Positions 12,084-19,517 of a DNA stretch of 21,799 bases are shown in pieces. The DNA comes from an uncultured Eubacteriales bacterium (lineage in GTDB: Bacteria; Bacillota; Clostridia; Christensenellales; CAG-314), in the NCBI GenBank assembly GCA_900546875.1, contig URET01000019.1, positions 1 through 21,799 of the forward strand, read 5' to 3'. The position numbers and the translations under genes were made by a program. The notes below the pieces were generated by a model, which did no database searches, was not told the DNA's origin, and was given only the letters and a program-made list of their open reading frames with translations. Each line of letters opens with the position of its first letter. Position 1 is the first letter of the stretch.

Positions 12084-14300
12084 ATGAAGGCGAATTTTCT
12101 TAAGAAACTTTACGACGCTGACAACGAAACCGTTGAATACATCATGGAACATTTCCTGCCGGTAAAAGAGGCAGCGGGGAAGCTCGTTTCAATGGGTATC
12201 ACAAAAGAAAATGCGGACGAGTTTTTTACGGGCGGCGGAGTTCCGTTTGATCCTTTTCTCATGGAGGGGATGAAGGAGGCGGTGGAGCTTATAGGCAAAA
12301 AGGTGTATGACGGGCAGGACATCCTGATCTACGGCGACTATGACGCCGACGGCGTGAGTGCTGCAGCCATACTTAAGCTTTTTTTCGACGAAGAAGATAT
12401 TCCGTGCCGGGTAAGGCTGCCATCCAGGGATGAAGGTTACGGCATCCATTACGAAACGGTCAAGAGCGAATACGAGAAAAAAGCTTTCGGACTGGTAGTC
12501 ACCGTGGACTGCGGTATTTCGGGAAAGGATGAGATACGCAGGATCAGGGAAGAACTGGGTATTGACGTCATTGTGACCGATCATCATGAAATACCGCGTG
12601 AGCTGCCGGATTGCATATGCGTTAATCCGAAGATGGGATATCCTTTTCCGTATTTATCGGGGTCGGGAGTGGCGCTGAAGCTTGCAGAGGCAATGAGTGA
12701 CGCCGACAGGGCTTTTATGTACGCCGATCTGGCGGCGGTGGGAATTATCGGAGATCTGATGCCGCTTTTGTCTGAAAACAGGATGATCGTAAGGCAGGCG
12801 CTTGCCAAGACGGGAAACGCAGGTTTGGCTCAGCTGTGCAGGTACGCCGGAGTCAGGGGAAGAGTGACTGTTTCAGATTACGCCATGAAGCTGTGTCCGA
12901 GGATAAACGCGGCGGGAAGAGTGGATACGCCCGATAAGGCGCTGACGCTTTTTCTTGAACAGGAAGAGGAATGTGCTTCGGAACTGTGCCGATTGAATGA
13001 AATCAGGAAAGAAATGGTAAAGGAGGCGACCGGGCAGGCAGAGGTTGCGGCGGAAGCGGAAAACGGAGCAAAAAACGTCCTTATCCTTGAGAATGACGCG
13101 TGGCATACGGGGATCCTCGGAATAATAGCGGCGCGCATAAAGGAAAAGTATAATAAACCGGTATTTATTTTCGGTAAAAGGGGAGATTCTTACGTCGGAT
13201 CCGGCAGAGGAAGCGGAGTGAACATGTTTGAAGCGCTGACAGCCCTGAAGGATACCGCCGAGCATTTCGGAGGCCACGAAAATTCCGTGGGGCTGAGCGT
13301 AAAGCAGGAACGATTTACCGAGTTCAAATCGAAAGCGGAGGAATATTTTTCGGAGTTTCCCGTCAAAGAGGAAGAAACGGTTTATGATATCGATTTTGAC
13401 ACCTCGGGCGATATAAAAGAAATCGGCTGCATGCTCGAAAGACTTGAACCGATATATCCTTCGGACAGGATAGTGTTCAGAACAGTCGGTACGGTGGAAG
13501 GCGTGCGTTTTCTGGGCAACGGCTCACATGCGGCTGTTTCTCTGGAAGGCGGTTTTACCGCGACGGGTTTCAACGATTACGCACTCGCGTCGGAATATCT
13601 GAGACCCGGCGTAAGGGTGGAGATTCTGTTTGTTATAGACCGAAACGAGAGAAACGGTTATCAGGCCGTTATCAGGGAGCTCAGAGTAGTCCCTTCGCTG
13701 AGACTCGAAGAAATTTATGCGGAAATTTTCCTGAAAAGAGCCGTTTCCGTAAAAAGGAAATATATTTTGCGTCCGGAATTGGAAAAATATATTCGGGAAG
13801 GTCGTCCGCTGGTGTTTTTCTCGTCGGACGAAGCCCGTCTATTCACCGGTGAGGGCGATTTTGAAGATTACACGTTCAATTTTTTCGAACTGAAGGGCAG
13901 AGCGAAAAAGAATATAGTTATTGCGCCCGTAAGCGATGTACCCGGAGGAGTCTATATAACCGGCTGTGAAGGGTATGATTACGCTCCGGAAAATGCCGAA
14001 GTATTTTGTATGGGACTGAAAAGCATTCCTTTTCTGTCGCGTCTTGATATATCGCGTGAAAAGTGCGCGATCGTATTTCGTAAGGCGGCGAAAAACAAAA
14101 GACGCTTCCTGAACGTCGAAGACGCCTACAGATATCTCGAACCGGGAAGCGTGACATACGTCGAATTTCTCGCCGTCATGAGGGTGCTCGGAGAATTGGG
14201 TATATTCAGATTCAATATCCGTCCGTTTGAACTTACTTATCAGCCCGGTATAAAAGGAGAGCTTGAAGAGTCGGAATTGTATAGGTTTGTAAGAGGATAG
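12084..14300 (+). CDS. recJ: Single-stranded-DNA-specific exonuclease RecJ
   Basis: RecJ degrades single-stranded DNA 5' to 3' in recombination and mismatch repair. The DHH phosphoesterase motifs are all present: DYDADG (85-90), VTVDCGISG (139-147), VTDHHE (164-169), GIIGDLMPL (220-228) and RINAAGR (273-279). The DHHA1 part has NDAWHTGILGIIAARIKEKY (337-356), GSGRGSG (372-378) and GGHENSVG (396-403), a variant of the common GGHxxAAG. An OB-fold region and a C-terminal extension bring it to 738 residues, within the range of clostridial RecJ. The ATG at 12084 has only a weak purine-rich site (AAAAGAG). rel follows after three bases, so the two genes are translationally close. Confidence 0.93.
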   Translation: MKANFLKKLYDADNETVEYIMEHFLPVKEAAGKLVSMGITKENADEFFTGGGVPFDPFLMEGMKEAVELIGKKVYDGQDILIYGDYDADGVSAAAILKLFFDEEDIPCRVRLPSRDEGYGIHYETVKSEYEKKAFGLVVTVDCGISGKDEIRRIREELGIDVIVTDHHEIPRELPDCICVNPKMGYPFPYLSGSGVALKLAEAMSDADRAFMYADLAAVGIIGDLMPLLSENRMIVRQALAKTGNAGLAQLCRYAGVRGRVTVSDYAMKLCPRINAAGRVDTPDKALTLFLEQEEECASELCRLNEIRKEMVKEATGQAEVAAEAENGAKNVLILENDAWHTGILGIIAARIKEKYNKPVFIFGKRGDSYVGSGRGSGVNMFEALTALKDTAEHFGGHENSVGLSVKQERFTEFKSKAEEYFSEFPVKEEETVYDIDFDTSGDIKEIGCMLERLEPIYPSDRIVFRTVGTVEGVRFLGNGSHAAVSLEGGFTATGFNDYALASEYLRPGVRVEILFVIDRNERNGYQAVIRELRVVPSLRLEEIYAEIFLKRAVSVKRKYILRPELEKYIREGRPLVFFSSDEARLFTGEGDFEDYTFNFFELKGRAKKNIVIAPVSDVPGGVYITGCEGYDYAPENAEVFCMGLKSIPFLSRLDISREKCAIVFRKAAKNKRRFLNVEDAYRYLEPGSVTYVEFLAVMRVLGELGIFRFNIRPFELTYQPGIKGELEESELYRFVRG

Positions 14301-14303
14301 TTT

Positions 14304-16472
14304 ATGCATAACGAAACCGCAGAAATCACAATTGAAAATCTTAAAGCCAAGCTGAAGCATTATTATCCGGCGAATTTTCAGCAGCTGATGGATGCTTTCG
14401 ATCTGGCAAAGGCCGCGCACGCCGGTCAGAAACGTGCCAGCGGCAGGCCGTATATAACTCATCCTGTCGTGGTGGCGGATATCCTTGTGGATCTCGGTCT
14501 GGACGTGCCCGCCATTTGCGCCGCCTTGTTGCATGACACCATCGAAGATACTTATGTCACCGACGAAATGATAAGGGAAAGAGCCGGCAACGAAATAGCC
14601 GATTTGGTACAGGGCGTCACAAAGCTTGATAAGATACAGTTCCGCTCCAAAGAGGAGGAGCAAGCGGAAAATATCCGTAAAATGTTCATAGCCATGAGCA
14701 AGGATATAAGGGTGCTCATCATAAAGCTTGCCGACAGATTACACAATATGCGGTCATTACAGTACCTGAGCGAAGAAAGACAGCAGGTAATGGCGCGCGA
14801 AACGTTGGATATTTTTGCACCTCTTGCCGGCAGACTCGGTATATCTCCCATAAAGTGCGAACTCGAGGATCTCGCGCTCAAGTATCTCGACAGACCCGCA
14901 TACAATGAGCTTGCCAACAATATCGCCTATAAACGCGAAGAACGCAGGGCAATGGTAGACAACGTCATTTTCGATATAGAACATCTTCTTGCCAATATAA
15001 ACGTCAAAGGGGAGGTTTTCGGAAGGACAAAGCACTTTTATTCCATTTACAGGAAGATGAAGGCTCAGAACAAAACCCTCGATCAGATATATGATCTTAC
15101 CGCCGTAAGGGTGATCGTGCAGACGGTGAAAGACTGTTATTCCGTATTGGGAGAGATACACAGCAAATGGGTGCCGGTCCCCGGCAGAGTAAAAGATTAT
15201 ATCGCCGCGCCAAAGCCCAATCTTTATCAGAGTCTGCACACCACGGTTTTCACCGGAAACGGACTTCCTATCGAAATTCAGATAAGGACTTACGAAATGC
15301 ACCGTATAGCCGAATTCGGTATTGCCGCACACTGGAAGTATAAGGAAAGCAACGGCTCAAACGAAAAAGAACTGAACAAAAATCTCAAGTGGGTGCAGGA
15401 GGTGCTGAACTACGGCGACGCACTGAGTGATTCTCATGAGTTTCTTGATATCATAAGAAAAGACATACGTATCACGAACGAGGTTTACGTGCTGACTCCC
15501 ATGGGAGACGTAAGAAGGCTGATCGCGGGAGCCACAGCATTGGACTATGCTTATTCCATCCACAGCGAAGTGGGCAATAAATGCGTAGGCGCAAAAATAA
15601 ACGGCAGGATAGCCACGCTTGATACCGTCCTCGAAACAGGCGACGTTGTGGAGATACTGCTTAACCAAAACAGTAAAGGTCCTTCGCGCGATTGGCTGAA
15701 GATAGTGAAAACGTCCAATGCGAAAGCAAAGATAAGGCAGTTTTTCAAGAAAGAACTGAAAGACGAGTACATCCGCGACGGTAAGGCAATGCTTGAAAAA
15801 GAAGCAAAAGCAAGAGGATACCAGTTTGCCAATCTGCTTACGCCCGAAGGACAAAAGGCTGTCTTTGACAGATATTCGTTTATGTCAAACGACGAAATGT
15901 ATGCTTCGGTCGGGTACGGCGGAGTTTCCGTCCATCAGATCATACTCAAGCTTATAAGCGTAAACAAGACGCTTCACGGAGAAGAAAGTATTTCCCGGAA
16001 AAGTCAGGGAAGTTCTCAAAACAAGGAAAACGCCGTTACCGTGAAAGGGTACGAAAATCCGCTCATAAGATTTTCGAAGTGCTGTGCACCCGTGCCCGGA
16101 GACGAGATAGTGGGATATATATCCCACGGACGAGGAGTCACCATTCACAGAAAGGACTGTCCTTGTCTTCAGGGACTCGAAAAGCAAAGACTCATAGAAA
16201 CCGAATGGACTGCTACCGCAGAAGGAAGCGCCGCTTTCCTTGCAACCATACAGATAGTTTCCGAAGCCCGCGGAGATGTTTTTGCCGAAATAACCAAGGT
16301 GATCTCCGGTGAAAAACTGCCTCTTATGGCTATAAACGCAAGAAAGGACAAAAACCATAATGCCGTGGCGGTGATATCTGTAGAGATTTCGGGGTATGAC
16401 AGGCTCGAACAGCTTATGGCAAAGCTGAAAGCATTGCCCACTACCATAGACGTATTCAGGACAACAAACTGA
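14304..16472 (+). CDS. rel: Bifunctional (p)ppGpp synthetase/hydrolase (Rel/SpoT family)
   Basis: This long RSH enzyme makes and destroys the stringent-response alarmone (p)ppGpp. The hydrolase domain keeps its metal ligands: His53, His77-Asp78 in ALLHDTIEDT, and Asp144 in KLADRLHNMRSL. The synthetase domain has GRTKHFYSIYRKM (240-252), YDLTAVRVIV (263-272), PGRVKDYIAAPK (293-304) and EIQIRT (324-329). The RVKD sequence (295-298) is the RxKD signature of bifunctional enzymes rather than the ExDD of RelA-only forms. A TGS domain (about 390-452), a helical region, a Cys-rich block FSKCCAPVPGDEIVGY ending near Cys620, and a C-terminal ACT domain complete the 722 residues. It follows recJ after 3 bp; the apt gene often found between the two in Clostridia is absent. 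Confidence 0.96.
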   Translation: MHNETAEITIENLKAKLKHYYPANFQQLMDAFDLAKAAHAGQKRASGRPYITHPVVVADILVDLGLDVPAICAALLHDTIEDTYVTDEMIRERAGNEIADLVQGVTKLDKIQFRSKEEEQAENIRKMFIAMSKDIRVLIIKLADRLHNMRSLQYLSEERQQVMARETLDIFAPLAGRLGISPIKCELEDLALKYLDRPAYNELANNIAYKREERRAMVDNVIFDIEHLLANINVKGEVFGRTKHFYSIYRKMKAQNKTLDQIYDLTAVRVIVQTVKDCYSVLGEIHSKWVPVPGRVKDYIAAPKPNLYQSLHTTVFTGNGLPIEIQIRTYEMHRIAEFGIAAHWKYKESNGSNEKELNKNLKWVQEVLNYGDALSDSHEFLDIIRKDIRITNEVYVLTPMGDVRRLIAGATALDYAYSIHSEVGNKCVGAKINGRIATLDTVLETGDVVEILLNQNSKGPSRDWLKIVKTSNAKAKIRQFFKKELKDEYIRDGKAMLEKEAKARGYQFANLLTPEGQKAVFDRYSFMSNDEMYASVGYGGVSVHQIILKLISVNKTLHGEESISRKSQGSSQNKENAVTVKGYENPLIRFSKCCAPVPGDEIVGYISHGRGVTIHRKDCPCLQGLEKQRLIETEWTATAEGSAAFLATIQIVSEARGDVFAEITKVISGEKLPLMAINARKDKNHNAVAVISVEISGYDRLEQLMAKLKALPTTIDVFRTTN

Positions 16473-16526
16473 AATGTGCAAATGTCGGGTCAGATTCGGG
16501 TTAAATAAGGTGGAGAGGGCGATGTC

Positions 16527-16970
16527 ATGAAAGCTGTGATACAAAGAGTGCTGAGCGCCGAGGTGACGGCGGACGGGATACTTTCGGGAAAGATAGGCAA
16601 AGGATATACCGTACTTTTGGGCGTGCGAAAAGGCGATACGGAAGAAGACGCGGCGTTTCTTGCCAAAAAAGTCGCCGAGCTGAGGATAATGGAGGACGAA
16701 AACGGAAAAATGAACAAGTCGCTGACTGACGTCGGAGGCGAAATACTTGCCGTGTCCAACTTCACCTTATACGGAAACGCCATGAAAAGCCGCAGGCCTG
16801 ACTTTGCGGAAGCCGAAAGCTTTGCGAGGTCAGAGGAGCTGTATAATTGTTTTGTTGACGCCTTGCGCGAAAGGATAAAGACCGAGACAGGGGTATTCGG
16901 CGCTTATATGAGGATAAACGCCGTAAACGACGGTCCCGTTACGATTATACTGGAAACGGAGGAAAAATGA
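16527..16970 (+). CDS. dtd: D-aminoacyl-tRNA deacylase
   Basis: Dtd hydrolyses D-amino acids (and glycine mischarged on tRNA-Ala) from tRNAs. The 147-residue product has the standard N-terminus MKAVIQRVLSAEVTADG, the active-site strand SNFTLYG (77-83), KSRRPDF (87-93) and the Gly-cisPro motif NDGPVT (134-139). The first motif is usually SQFTLY; the Gln to Asn change is conservative but unusual. The ATG at 16527 has GGAGAGGG at 16512-16519. Another ATG five bases upstream (16522) meets a stop after one sense codon and can be ignored. The stop overlaps the start of the next gene by four bases. Confidence 0.94.
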   Translation: MKAVIQRVLSAEVTADGILSGKIGKGYTVLLGVRKGDTEEDAAFLAKKVAELRIMEDENGKMNKSLTDVGGEILAVSNFTLYGNAMKSRRPDFAEAESFARSEELYNCFVDALRERIKTETGVFGAYMRINAVNDGPVTIILETEEK

Positions 16971-17581
16971 AAACGAATAAATTGATATTAGGCAACCTTC
17001 AGACAAACTGTTATGTTCTCAGCAACGACGGAGCCGCAGTGGTAGTGGATATTCCGTACAATTGCGGAGCGCAGGTGGACGAACTGCTTCAAAAAGAAAA
17101 GCTGAAGCCGGTTGCGGTGCTGCTGACCCACGGACACTTCGATCATTGCGGCGGGGCTGACAGTTTTGCCCGTGCTCACGGAATACCTGTATATGCTCAT
17201 AAAAAGGATCTTCTGCTGTGCAATGCAGCCAAACTGCAGGTCCCCGGATACGATACCTATACCGACAACTGTAATCCTACAGATCTTTTTGAAGGTGAAG
17301 AAGGGGAAATAAACGTGGAAGGATTTGTTTTCTATATGATGAATACGCCCGGTCATACCCCCGGAAGCTGCGTGTATTTCACAGACGGCATAATGCTGAG
17401 CGGAGATACTTTGTTCAGAGGCTCTATAGGCAGGACGGATTTCGCTTTCGGCAGTCCGCACGATATGCAGCGTTCGCTGAAAAAACTGAAGGGCGTAGAG
17501 GGGAATTATATAGTGTATCCCGGCCACGGAGACAGAACTACCCTCGACGAGGAAAAACTTCATAATTTTTATTTCAGATAA
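16967..17581 (+). CDS. Metallo-beta-lactamase-fold hydrolase, glyoxalase-II-like
   Basis: The 204-residue protein is a zinc hydrolase of the MBL superfamily. The signature THGHFDHCGG (54-63) gives His55, His57, Asp59 and His60. The other ligands are His130 in TPGHTPGS, Asp147 in SGDTLF, and His187 in YPGHGDRT. GRTDF (155-159) and the compact length match the YcbL/GloB-like branch, often annotated as hydroxyacylglutathione hydrolase. In Clostridia, which mostly lack glutathione, the true substrate is unknown. ATGA overlap with dtd and a one-base overlap with hemZ show tight translational coupling in one operon. Confidence 0.92.
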   Translation: MKTNKLILGNLQTNCYVLSNDGAAVVVDIPYNCGAQVDELLQKEKLKPVAVLLTHGHFDHCGGADSFARAHGIPVYAHKKDLLLCNAAKLQVPGYDTYTDNCNPTDLFEGEEGEINVEGFVFYMMNTPGHTPGSCVYFTDGIMLSGDTLFRGSIGRTDFAFGSPHDMQRSLKKLKGVEGNYIVYPGHGDRTTLDEEKLHNFYFR

Positions 17582-19005
17582 TGAATTTCTATACCGATTG
17601 CGATGATTACGCCGCTGAATTGCTTGATGTAGCGAAGCTTTTTTTTGTCGACGTCACTCTTGTGAAAGACAAGGATATTGCGGATATAAGGCACGAAAGA
17701 CATGTCGAAAACAATACGGCATACAATTTGTGCGTATACGGCGAAAATGAATATTCAGGCAGACATGTTACCGGCGGCAGAAACAAGCTTGAAGAAAAAA
17801 AGATCAATAAAAGATACGCTAAGCTCGCAGTATATAACTGTCTGAAGCAGGCTTACGGAAGCCGGCCGTGGGGCGCCCTTACCGGGATCAGACCAACACG
17901 TTTGGCTTACGATCTCGAGGAAAAGGAAGGATTGGATTATAAAGTCGCTTTCCGTGAGCTTTTTGATGTTTCTCCGAATAAAATAAGGCTTGTGGAAGAG
18001 ATCCTCGGCATGCAGAAAGGTTATATTACAAATGATGACAATGAGATAGATATATACGTGAATATTCCTTTCTGTACGTCCAAATGCGTGTACTGTTCTT
18101 TTCCGAGCGGTCTGATAGATAAGATGCGGAAATACGTTCCTGCTTACGTGGAGTGTCTGAAAAAGGACATAGAAGCCGCGCTGGAAACAGTGAAGGAAAG
18201 CGGCCGCATATTGAAATGCGTATATTTCGGCGGAGGAACGCCCACTTCGCTTTCTGTCAAGGAACTGTCGGAGCTTACCCGGCTTTTCACAGATTGCGGG
18301 GCGGAGGAGTTTACCGTAGAAGCGGGGCGGCCGGACAGTTTATCGGAAGAAATGGCGGAGATGCTCAGGGCCGACGGCGTAACGCGGGTATCCGTCAATC
18401 CGCAGACATTTGACGCGGATACGCTTTTGCGTATCAACCGCAGACATACCCCCGAAGAGACCGTAAGGGCTTTTTATTTGGCAAAAAGCAAAGGCTTTAC
18501 AGTGAATATGGATCTTATTGCCGGTTTGCCCGGGGAATCGGAGGAGTCGTTTATAAGGTCGGTGAAAAGGTGTGTGGAGCTTGCTCCCGAAAATATAACC
18601 GTGCATACTCTTGCTCTGAAAAGGGGGAGCGAATTGAGGGAAAAGGCAGCTTCGGAGGGCAGCGATGCAAGCGTTGTCGGCATGGTGGAGAACGCGCGGG
18701 AAATACTGCATGAAGCGGGATATTACGCTTATTATATGTACAGACAGAAGTATGTGAGGGGCAATCTCGAAAACGTAGGATACACTTTGCCCGGAAGTCA
18801 GTGTTTATATAATATCGACATGATGGAAGAAAGAAGAAGCGTGCTGGCTTGCGGAGCTAACGCCATCAGCAAACGTATATTCGCCTCGCAGAACAGAATA
18901 GAAAGATTGGCCGATACCAAAGACGTTTCTCTTTATATAGAAAGGATAGAAAGCTCCGTAAATGATAAGAAAAAGTTTTTTAGGGCTGAAAAACAGTTTA
19001 CTTAA
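17581..19005 (+). CDS. hemZ: Radical SAM protein HemZ (coproporphyrinogen dehydrogenase-like)
   Basis: The 474-residue protein has a clostridial HemZ layout: an N-terminal region ending in the conserved block GALTGIRPTRLAYDL (98-112), then a radical SAM domain with Cys165, Cys169, Cys172 in IPFCTSKCVYCSFPS. GGGTPTSLS (217-225), VEAGRPDS (246-253), VSVNPQTF (270-277) and DLIAGLPGE (311-319) follow. The family is named for oxygen-independent coproporphyrinogen III oxidase activity. No other heme gene is in the window, and I recall HemZ-type proteins in Clostridia without a full heme pathway, so the substrate should be treated as unproven. The start codon overlaps the previous stop (TAATG). The end of the gene overlaps the rpsO promoter. 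Confidence 0.9.
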   Translation: MNFYTDCDDYAAELLDVAKLFFVDVTLVKDKDIADIRHERHVENNTAYNLCVYGENEYSGRHVTGGRNKLEEKKINKRYAKLAVYNCLKQAYGSRPWGALTGIRPTRLAYDLEEKEGLDYKVAFRELFDVSPNKIRLVEEILGMQKGYITNDDNEIDIYVNIPFCTSKCVYCSFPSGLIDKMRKYVPAYVECLKKDIEAALETVKESGRILKCVYFGGGTPTSLSVKELSELTRLFTDCGAEEFTVEAGRPDSLSEEMAEMLRADGVTRVSVNPQTFDADTLLRINRRHTPEETVRAFYLAKSKGFTVNMDLIAGLPGESEESFIRSVKRCVELAPENITVHTLALKRGSELREKAASEGSDASVVGMVENAREILHEAGYYAYYMYRQKYVRGNLENVGYTLPGSQCLYNIDMMEERRSVLACGANAISKRIFASQNRIERLADTKDVSLYIERIESSVNDKKKFFRAEKQFT

Positions 19006-19025
19006 AAAAGAAATTATGGTATTAT
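18997..19025 (+). promoter_or_regulatory. Promoter for rpsO, overlapping the hemZ stop
   Basis: TTTACT (18997-19002) and TATTAT (19020-19025) are 17 bp apart, with TG at 19017-19018 (extended -10). The -35 lies in the last codons of hemZ. The start site would be near 19032, giving a leader of about 80 nt. Confidence 0.7.
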
Positions 19026-19047
19026 ATGTAAGTTATGACTGCCGTTT

Positions 19048-19090
19048 ACGCAGAATTGCGTCACTCCGTCGCACTTCCGGGTTTGCGGTG
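19048..19090 (+). promoter_or_regulatory. Candidate S15 autoregulatory leader of rpsO
   Basis: Two adjacent hairpins can form: ACGCA-GAAT-TGCGT (19048-19061), and CGTCGCA (19067-19073) with TGCGGTG (19084-19090), the latter containing tandem G-U pairs beside G-C pairs. They sit about 10 bases before AAGGAG (19101-19106). S15 in many bacteria represses its own mRNA by binding such G-U/G-C sites, but leader shapes vary widely and I cannot match this one to a described class. Confidence 0.35.
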
Positions 19091-19112
19091 AATATAAGAA
19101 AAGGAGAAAATT

Positions 19113-19376
19113 ATGGACAAACAGAGAAAGCAGGAAATCATTGCGAAGTACGCGTTATATGAAAATGACACAGGTTCGCCCGAAGTGCAGATAGCATTGC
19201 TTACGGAAAGAATTAATCACCTTACAGAGCACCTTAAAACTCATGAAAAGGATCACCACAGCAGAAGAGGTTTGCTTCAGATGGTAGGTAAAAGACGCGG
19301 GCTCCTTGATTATCTTAAATCCAAAGATATAGAAAGATATCGTGCGATAATTTCTCAGCTTGATTTAAGAAAGTAA
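19113..19376 (+). CDS. rpsO: 30S ribosomal protein S15
   Basis: S15 is a primary 16S rRNA-binding protein that organises the central domain of the small subunit. The 87-residue product is normal in length and fully typical: TGSPEVQIALLTERINHLTEHL (20-41), HEKDHHSRRGLLQMVGKRR (44-62), and the LLDYLKSKDIERYRAIISQL end. AAGGAG (19101-19106), six bases before ATG, supports the start. It has its own promoter and terminator and is followed by pnp, the classical rpsO-pnp pairing seen across bacteria. Confidence 0.98.
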   Translation: MDKQRKQEIIAKYALYENDTGSPEVQIALLTERINHLTEHLKTHEKDHHSRRGLLQMVGKRRGLLDYLKSKDIERYRAIISQLDLRK

Positions 19377-19385
19377 GTTCGGGAC

Positions 19386-19426
19386 ATAGGCGAAAAGGGG
19401 GGACTCTCTTTTCGTCTATATTTTTA
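19386..19426 (+). terminator. Terminator or attenuator between rpsO and pnp
   Basis: ATAGGCGAAAAG (19386-19397) pairs with CTTTTCGTCTAT (19408-19419) over 12 bp with one G-U, around a G-rich loop, and is followed by ATTTTTATT. The strong stem and modest T run suggest partial or full termination. No strong pnp promoter is visible beyond it, so some read-through may feed pnp. Confidence 0.78.
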
Positions 19427-19517
19427 TTGAAGAGTATAAACTTTCTTTTTGATAATCACACTTTAAACAGGTGTATTAAATACAGTATTACGACGAATGT
19501 CGAGTACAGGAGGAATA

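Noticed and set aside
13839..14663. 274-codon - strand frame across the recJ-rel junction
   Set aside because: It overlaps two well-supported genes on the other strand and has no family motif or ribosome binding site.
19441..19497. Separate promoter for pnp (TTGATA at 19449 with TATTAA at 19474)
   Set aside because: The spacing is 19 bp and the -10 is poor; I cannot support it over read-through from rpsO.
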